Assembly (NCBI RefSeq): GCF_003970915.1
Contig: NZ_RXOF01000010.1
Location: 124,001-188,000, forward strand
Source of the DNA: Hymenobacter gummosus
Lineage (GTDB): Bacteria > Bacteroidota > Bacteroidia > Cytophagales > Hymenobacteraceae
DNA: 64,000 nucleotides
Reading direction: 5' to 3'
The position numbers and the translations under genes are program-made. The notes under the pieces were generated by a model. That model ran no database searches and was not told the origin of the DNA. It worked only from the letters and a program-made list of their open reading frames with translations. Position 1 is the first letter of the stretch. The number at the start of each line of letters is the position of its first letter. Below are positions 58,407-64,000 of this stretch, piece after piece.

Positions 58407-61400
58407 TTACTGCTTGTTGAGCTTGCGGGTAGTCTGGCCGTACTTGGTAGCCAGCTTCACCAGGTACTGCCCGGCGGGCAGGCGGCTGGTATCAAAGGAG
58501 CCATCGGCGGCCAGGCGGCCGCTGAGCACCACGCGGCCCAGCATATCCGTCACCTGCACCTCGGCAGCCGGGGCGGCCCCGGCCAGGCGTACGTACAGGG
58601 TCCGCTCCACCGGGTTGGGGTACACGGTCAGCCCGTCGAGGATGCTGGCCGCGCGGGCCGCGGTGCTGGTCGTCACCGTGAAGACGTTCGGGCTGCTAGC
58701 CGTGCCGCCGGGCGTCGTTACCGAAATGGTGCCGGTGGTAGCGCCCGTGGGCACCGTCACGGTGATGGACGTAGCCGATACCACCGTGAAGCTTGGGGCA
58801 TTTACCCCGTTGAAGGCCACGGCGGTGGCGCCCGTCAGGTTGGTGCCCGTAATCGTCACCAGGGAGCCAATGGCACCCGTGGAGGGCGAAATGGCGGTAA
58901 TCGTCGGAGCCGGTGTGGGCACCGTTACCGTGAACGAGCCGGTGCTGGTAGCCGTGCCGCCCGGGGTCGTTACGGCGATGGTGCCGGTGGTGGCGCCCGT
59001 GGGCACGGTGGCCGAAATCGTGGTGGCGTTGGTCACGCTAAAGGTGGTAGCCGCCGTGCCGTTGAACGATACAGCGGTGGCGCCGGTGAAGTTCGTGCCC
59101 GTGATGGTCACGACAGTCCCAACCGGGCCACTGGTCGGCGTAAAGCTGGCCACCGTTGGGGCCGGCGTGGGCGTCGTCACGGTAAACGAGCTGGTGCTGG
59201 TGGCAGTGCCGCTCGGCGTGGTCACCGAGATGGTGCCGGTCGTCGCACCCGTCGGCACGGTAGCCGTGATGGACGTGGCCGAGCTAACGGTGAAGGTGGT
59301 AGCCGCCGTGCCGTTGAAGCTCACGGCGGTAGCGCCGGTGAAGTTCGTGCCGGTGATGGTTACCACCGTGCCCACCGGGCCGCTGGCAGGCGTGAAGCTG
59401 GCAATGGTCGGCGCCGGCGTGGGCACCGTTACCGTGAACGAGCCGGTGCTGGTAGCCGTGCCGCCCGGGGTCGTTACGGCGATGGTGCCAGTGGTAGCGC
59501 CCGTCGGCACGGTGGCGGTAAGGGTCGTGGCGTTGGTGACGCTAAACGTCGTAGCCGCGGTGCCATTGAACGACACCCCGGTGGCGCCGGTGAAGTTCGT
59601 GCCCGTGATGGTCACGACAGTCCCGACCGGGCCGCTGGTCGGCGTGAAGCTGGCAATGGTCGGGGCCGGCGTGGTTACGGTGAAAGTCGCCGTAGCCGTG
59701 CCGCCGCCGGGGGCCGGGTTGGTTACGGTTACGTTGTAAGTGCCCGCCGTGGCAATGGCCGAGGCCGGTACCGCCGCCGTCAGCTGCGTGGCCGAGACAA
59801 CAGTGGTGGTCAGAGCCGTGCCGTTGAAGCTTACCACCGAGCCGCTGCCGAAGCCCGTTCCGTTTACCGTCAGGGTAAAGGCGGCGCCACCGGCTACGGC
59901 CGTGCTGGGCGCGAGGCTGCTGATGGTCGGCGCCGGGTTGGGCGTCGTCACCGTAAATGTGCCGTTGCTGGTATCCGTACCGCCGGGCGTGGTCACCGAG
60001 ATGGTACCGGTAGTAGCGCCCGTCGGCACGGTAGCCGAAATGGACGTGGCCGAGTTGACGGTGAAGGTGGTAGCGGCGGTGCCGTTGAACGATACGCCGG
60101 TAGCGCCGGTGAAATTGATACCGGTGATGGTGACGACGGTACCAACCGGGCCGCTGGTCGGGTTAAAGCTGGAAATAACGGGCGCCGGCGTGGGTACGGT
60201 CACCGTGAACGAGCCGGTGCTGGTGGCAGTACCGCCGGGCGTGGTCACGGCAATAGTGCCGCTGGTAGCGCCCGAGGGCACCGTAGCCGAAATCGTGGTG
60301 GCGTTGGTGACGCTAAACGTCGTAGCCGCGGTGCCGTTGAACGACACCCCGGTGGCGCCGGTGAAGTTCGTGCCCGTGATGGTCACCACCGTGCCCACCG
60401 GGCCGCTGGTCGGCGTGAAGCTGGTCACCGTCGGGGCCGGGGTAGCGGAAGTTACGGTGAAGGTCTGCGGGGCCGAGTTGCCGCCGCCGGGAGCCGGGTT
60501 AGTTACGGTTACGTTGTAGCTGCCTGCCGTGGCAATGGCCGAAGCCGGCACGGCGGCCGTCAATTCCGCCACCGAAACGAAGGTGGTGGTCAGGGCCGTG
60601 CCATTGAAATTCACCACCGAAGCGGGCATGAAGTTGCTGCCCGTCAGCCTCAGGGTAAATCCGGCGCCCCCGGCCGTAGCCGTATTGGGCGAAATAGCCG
60701 TCAGTACCGGCACCGGGTTGGGCTGCGTTACCGTGTAGTTCAGGCTCGACGTGACCGTGCCCCCCGGCGTGGTTACCGTTATTGGCCCGTTGGTAGTGCC
60801 CGTAGGCACCGTGACCGTAATCTGAGTGGCCGAGTTGACGGTGAAAGTCGTAGCCGCCGTGCCGTTAAAGCTCACGGCGGTGGCGCCGGTGAAGTTCGTG
60901 CCCGTTATCGTCACCACCGTGCCGATGGGGCCGCTGCTGGGCGTGAAGCTGGCAATGGTGGGCGCTTGGGTGGTAGCATTGGCGGGCGCCAAAGCCACGC
61001 CGCGCAGCACGGTGTTAGTAGCGGAGGTAGCCAGCAGGCTCAAACTACCGGCCGGGTCGACGGCCCCGTTGTAGCCCGTCACGTCGACCCCGGTGTACAG
61101 GGCCGTGTTGCCGGTGGCAAACAGCGTCACGGTGTTGCCGCTGCTCTGCGCTGCCAGTCCCCGCACGCTGGTCGGCGCCAGAATCACCCCGTTGGCGGTC
61201 CAGGTGCCGTTTACCAACGAATACTTGGCAATACCGCCGCCGGCGGCGGTGCGGTCGTCGGCTACGTAGGCCACATCCGGGCCCGGTACGGAGGCGTCGA
61301 TATCAACCAGGGCGAAACCGTAAGGCGAGGCCGAAGTACCCGAGCTGGGAATAACCAGCGTGGCCGTTTGCCCGGCGGTAGTGGGCAGGCCGGTACCCAC

Positions 61401-62099
61401 GGCATTCACCCCAATGTTGCTTCCCGAAGCGGAAGTAACGTACAGCTGCCCCCCGTAAATGCCTACTACCCGCACGTTGCTGGGCGTGGCGCTGATTTGG
61501 GTGGAGGTGCTGGCACCCAAAGTGGCGTAGCGGGTGCCGGCGCTGCTGGTGGGGGTTCCATTGCCGGCCAGCCAGAAGCGCGTCCCGTCATCGGTAACGG
61601 CGCCGCGGGCGTTGCTGGTCAGGTAAGCGTCCGTCAGGCCGGTGGAGGTGTCCACGTTGCCGTTCGCATCGATGCGGGCCACCACCCGGGCAGCGGCCGA
61701 CCCGACCACCGAAGCCGTGCCGGGCGCCGCGTCGTAGCCCAGCAGGGTCACGTAGCGCTGGTCAGCCGACAGTGCCAGCATCCCTTCCGAAGTGGCGTTG
61801 GCCGTTAGCGTAAACTGCTTCTGGGTACCACTAACCGTCGTGGGCAGGACCACGGACTGCACCAGCAAGCCGTTGCGCGTGTATTCGTCCACAAAAACGG
61901 CGGCGGCCGTTCCGGAAGGCACGGCCGCGGAGCCGTCCCCGACGCGCACCACCAGAATGTTGCCGGAGGTGAAGGGCGCCGCGGCCGCCGTGAGCGAGCT
62001 AGCAGCCAGAAGTGCTGCGCACAACCAGCTCGGCCTGCGCCACTGGCGCGCCGTCCTGATAACAGCTGTTAGGGGGGTAAAAGTAGGTTTCACGGGCAT
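58407..62099 (-). CDS. Secreted IPT/TIG repeat protein, T9SS type A cargo
   Basis: A 1230-residue secreted protein. The N-terminus has a long polar lead (MPVKPTFTPLTAVIRTARQW) before a hydrophobic core ending near AAAAAP, an unusual but workable signal peptide. Residues about 45-375 resemble a beta-propeller-like region (LVVRVGDGSAAV, YVTLLGYDAAPG). Then come nine IPT/TIG immunoglobulin-like repeats (about 380-1135), each with SxGPxGTxVTITGTNFTGA and VSFNGTAATTF. The C-terminus (LTVYPNPVERTLYV, LPAGQYLVKLATKYG) is a type A sorting domain. Likely a surface adhesin or filament. The near-identity of repeats suggests recent expansion. Confidence 0.92.
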   Translation of the reverse strand: MPVKPTFTPLTAVIRTARQWRRPSWLCAALLAASSLTAAAAPFTSGNILVVRVGDGSAAVPSGTAAAVFVDEYTRNGLLVQSVVLPTTVSGTQKQFTLTANATSEGMLALSADQRYVTLLGYDAAPGTASVVGSAAARVVARIDANGNVDTSTGLTDAYLTSNARGAVTDDGTRFWLAGNGTPTSSAGTRYATLGASTSTQISATPSNVRVVGIYGGQLYVTSASGSNIGVNAVGTGLPTTAGQTATLVIPSSGTSASPYGFALVDIDASVPGPDVAYVADDRTAAGGGIAKYSLVNGTWTANGVILAPTSVRGLAAQSSGNTVTLFATGNTALYTGVDVTGYNGAVDPAGSLSLLATSATNTVLRGVALAPANATTQAPTIASFTPSSGPIGTVVTITGTNFTGATAVSFNGTAATTFTVNSATQITVTVPTGTTNGPITVTTPGGTVTSSLNYTVTQPNPVPVLTAISPNTATAGGAGFTLRLTGSNFMPASVVNFNGTALTTTFVSVAELTAAVPASAIATAGSYNVTVTNPAPGGGNSAPQTFTVTSATPAPTVTSFTPTSGPVGTVVTITGTNFTGATGVSFNGTAATTFSVTNATTISATVPSGATSGTIAVTTPGGTATSTGSFTVTVPTPAPVISSFNPTSGPVGTVVTITGINFTGATGVSFNGTAATTFTVNSATSISATVPTGATTGTISVTTPGGTDTSNGTFTVTTPNPAPTISSLAPSTAVAGGAAFTLTVNGTGFGSGSVVSFNGTALTTTVVSATQLTAAVPASAIATAGTYNVTVTNPAPGGGTATATFTVTTPAPTIASFTPTSGPVGTVVTITGTNFTGATGVSFNGTAATTFSVTNATTLTATVPTGATTGTIAVTTPGGTATSTGSFTVTVPTPAPTIASFTPASGPVGTVVTITGTNFTGATAVSFNGTAATTFTVSSATSITATVPTGATTGTISVTTPSGTATSTSSFTVTTPTPAPTVASFTPTSGPVGTVVTITGTNFTGATAVSFNGTAATTFSVTNATTISATVPTGATTGTIAVTTPGGTATSTGSFTVTVPTPAPTITAISPSTGAIGSLVTITGTNLTGATAVAFNGVNAPSFTVVSATSITVTVPTGATTGTISVTTPGGTASSPNVFTVTTSTAARAASILDGLTVYPNPVERTLYVRLAGAAPAAEVQVTDMLGRVVLSGRLAADGSFDTSRLPAGQYLVKLATKYGQTTRKLNKQ
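58684..60975 (-). repeat. Nine tandem IPT/TIG repeats
   Basis: Periods along the DNA are 252, 252, 248, 271, 251, 252, 274 and 254 bp, give or take a few bases. Two longer units (second and fifth from the N-terminus) are of another class with GGAxFTLxxxGxxF. The order reads as a three-unit block repeated twice, followed by a two-unit block. Confidence 0.88.
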
Positions 62100-62211
62100 T
62101 TGAGCGGGAAAAGGTGGAGAACAGAAATTCGGTGCAAGCTAAGCTCCCGAGCGGTTTGATCCGGGCATGATACTCGTTTTAGTCTGGTCGCGTTGCTGCT
62201 GCATCCATAAA

Positions 62212-62242
62212 AAAAGCTCCCCGGCCGGGCCGGGGAGCTTTT
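62212..62242 (-). terminator. Terminator of last gene
   Basis: AAAAGCTCCCCGGC and its complement form a 14-bp stem with a 3-nt loop; T-run on the minus strand. Confidence 0.9.
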
Positions 62243-62263
62243 CTAGGATCAGCAAGCAGTGGG

Positions 62264-64000
62264 TTACTGCTTCACAATCTTGTGATTGGTCTTGCCGCTG
62301 GCGCTGGTCACCGTTACGATGTAGTTGCCGGCTTTCAGGTTGCTTACGTCGAAGGCGCCATCAGACGACAGCTTGCCGCTCAGCACGGTGCGGCCCATCA
62401 GGTCCGTTACCACCACTGCTGCGTCGGTGTCGCCGTTGGAGATGTGCACGTTCAGCTTATCTACTGCGGGGTTCGGGTACACCGTCACGGCTACTTCGCC
62501 TTTGCCCGTGTTGTTCACAGCGGCCATCGTCGAGTACACTACTTTGCCGTCGAGGTCAATCTGCTTGAGGCGGTAGTAAGCGGTGCCTACCACCGGACGA
62601 CCATCTTCGAAGCTGTAGCGCTGGGCCACAGTGGTGTTGCCTTTGCCGGCGCGGAAGCCCAGGGTGGTGAAGTTCTCACCATCGGTGCTGCGCTGCACTT
62701 CAAAGCCGCGGTTGTTCTTCTCCTGAGCGGTAGCCCAGTCCACCAGCACCCGGCCGTTGTTGAGCTTGGCCGTGAGCGAAATCAGCTCGACGGGCAGCGG
62801 CGTTTGGGCCTGGTTGTTCGGCACTTTGTAGTTCTCGGCGTTCAGCAGCTGGTCGTCGTTGAACTCGAAGGAGAAGAAGTAGTAGTCCAGGTTCGGGTTC
62901 AGGTTGCCTACCGAGAAGGACGTAGCAGCGCCGCTGAACACTACATAGGTGTTAGTGCTAGCCTCGATAGCCGTACCGGTACCGAACTGGTACACCCCAC
63001 CGACCGTGGTACCCGGGTTGAAGTTCTGCTTGTCGCGCGGGAAGAGCGAGGGCGGCAGCTGCAGGTAGGTCGACGAAGCAATAACCAGACGGTTCTGGCC
63101 GTAGTTACCGGCGCTGAAATCGTAGGTGATGGTGGCCGTGGTGCTGCCGGTCGGACGCACGATAACGGCGTTGGCCTGGGCAATCGGCTCGGTGGCAATG
63201 GCAAAGCCTTGGGCCCGGCCGCTACCGTTGTTGAGCAGGAAGTCCGCGCCGCCGTTCAGCGCGGCGTTGTTGAAGGTCAGTTCCTGGGCCGAGGCCCCTA
63301 CGCGAGTCGGAGCATAAACCACCTGCAGGTCCACCGTACGGTTGCCTTCGGAGTTGTTCTGCAGCGTGTCCGAGTAAGCGTAATCCGGGGCGAATGCCGG
63401 CGAATTAGCAATCGGCGGGGTGGAGCCGGGGTAAGTAGCCGTCGGCGAGTACGTGTGAGCGTCCAGCTTGAAGGCAAACTGCGGTACGGCGTTCGGGTTA
63501 CGCTGCGGGTCTTCCGCATCGCGCGGGAAACGCACTTGCAGCGGGCCAGTCAGCAGGAAGGTTTCCAGTCGCACGGTCACCGGAGCCGAGGCAGTGTTCT
63601 TCACCACAGCATCGCCGAAGAAGCCCAGAGCGCGGCTCAGGCGGATGGTCGGCTCGCTGATACCCGTAACGGATACGTCACGGTCGGGAGCGGGTGCGCT
63701 GCTGGCGCGGATGATAGCATTAATCGTCAGGGCATTGGAACCCGGCACGAAGCGTACGTACACGGGACGTTGCGTTACGTTGCCTTGGGCATCGGGCGAG
63801 AACGAGACGGTGCTGGAGAAGTTGACGTTGTCGGACGATACCTGGAAGTAGCCAGCGTTGGGACCAGCCGGCGAAATCACCAGCGGCTGCAGCAGGTTGG
63901 TTCCAGAAATCAGGAACGACTGCGAAACCGATACCGTGGAAGGACGGGTAGCAAAGGTGAACGAATTGTTCGTGGGGTTGGTGATGGAGATATCCGATAC
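62264..64000 (-). CDS. Partial T9SS type A cargo protein
   Basis: The 3' part of a minus-strand gene; the reading frame is open to the window edge at 64000, so the N-terminus lies outside. 578 residues are seen. The first ~110 are a module like those of the 53649-58190 protein (SFLISGTNL ... YFQVSSDNVNF ... VYVRFVPGS). The middle is beta-rich. A fibronectin-like block (RGFEVQRSTDGENFTTLG, YYRLKQIDLDG) precedes the type A sorting domain (VTVYPNPAVDKLNV ... GNYIVTVTSASG). A GTG inside the frame at 63880 is not the start, as upstream codons continue the module. Confidence 0.9.
   Translation of the reverse strand, partial: VSDISITNPTNNSFTFATRPSTVSVSQSFLISGTNLLQPLVISPAGPNAGYFQVSSDNVNFSSTVSFSPDAQGNVTQRPVYVRFVPGSNALTINAIIRASSAPAPDRDVSVTGISEPTIRLSRALGFFGDAVVKNTASAPVTVRLETFLLTGPLQVRFPRDAEDPQRNPNAVPQFAFKLDAHTYSPTATYPGSTPPIANSPAFAPDYAYSDTLQNNSEGNRTVDLQVVYAPTRVGASAQELTFNNAALNGGADFLLNNGSGRAQGFAIATEPIAQANAVIVRPTGSTTATITYDFSAGNYGQNRLVIASSTYLQLPPSLFPRDKQNFNPGTTVGGVYQFGTGTAIEASTNTYVVFSGAATSFSVGNLNPNLDYYFFSFEFNDDQLLNAENYKVPNNQAQTPLPVELISLTAKLNNGRVLVDWATAQEKNNRGFEVQRSTDGENFTTLGFRAGKGNTTVAQRYSFEDGRPVVGTAYYRLKQIDLDGKVVYSTMAAVNNTGKGEVAVTVYPNPAVDKLNVHISNGDTDAAVVVTDLMGRTVLSGKLSSDGAFDVSNLKAGNYIVTVTSASGKTNHKIVKQ

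Noticed and set aside
58279-60519. Plus-strand frames giving Val/Pro/Ala repeats opposite the IPT repeats
   Set aside because: They only mirror the repeat structure of the minus-strand gene and contain no known fold.

Overview
This window looks like chromosomal DNA of a GC-rich Bacteroidota, most likely Cytophagales and probably Hymenobacter or a close relative. The evidence is the many proteins with type IX secretion (T9SS) C-terminal sorting domains, a C25 sortase next to a PorV-like protein, -7 boxes of the Bacteroidota form TAnnTTTG ahead of many genes, weak Shine-Dalgarno use, and strong GC bias at third codon positions. I see no rRNA, no complete tRNA, no CRISPR array and no prophage. 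The genus is an inference from style, not from a database search.

Layout. 1-7.7 kb: two large secreted, repeat-rich T9SS cargo proteins. 7.7-15.8 kb: a DUF885 metallopeptidase, an erythromycin-esterase-family protein, a WG-repeat protein and the rRNA methyltransferase RlmD. 15.8-17.5 kb: two orphan genes and a RAYT-type transposase flanked by covarying hairpins. 17.5-25.2 kb: thiL, a TetR regulator with an operator inside its promoter, a PaaB-like tandem-domain protein, three small lipoproteins, an M3 oligoendopeptidase and a PaaE-like reductase. 25.2-33.4 kb: an MFS transporter, an M23 peptidase, a PD-(D/E)XK-type GxxExxY gene inside 50-bp inverted repeats, a LolC/E-type permease, a NamZ-like muramidase, an HTH gene behind two 48-bp palindromes, fmt and folA. 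33.4-39.9 kb: a porV2-porU2 pair. 40-46.3 kb: a padR-pspC pair, a CCA-adding-type enzyme, a threonylcarbamoyl-AMP synthase and methylmalonyl-CoA epimerase. 46.3-49.2 kb: an iron-sulphur cluster assembly locus (iscS, iscU, an unknown protein, iscA). 49.6-64 kb: a helical hypothetical protein, then five secreted proteins with type A sorting domains, four of them large, all on the minus strand and four of the five ending in a clear hairpin; the last is cut by the window end.

The genes are mostly housekeeping and cell-surface functions. The T9SS pair at 33-40 kb belongs to the machinery that would sort the seven or more cargo proteins at the two ends of the window.

The most unusual content is between genes. 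At least seven different families of inverted-repeat elements fill intergenic gaps, often ending within a few bases of a stop or start codon. Two enclose a gene for a DNA-acting enzyme (the RAYT transposase, and the GxxExxY/PDDEXK_3 protein). The second has a solo copy 13 kb away whose core varies in 9-bp units, and is my best candidate for an under-described mobile system. The pair of 48-bp palindromes that stops 2 bp before the start of an HTH gene is the second.
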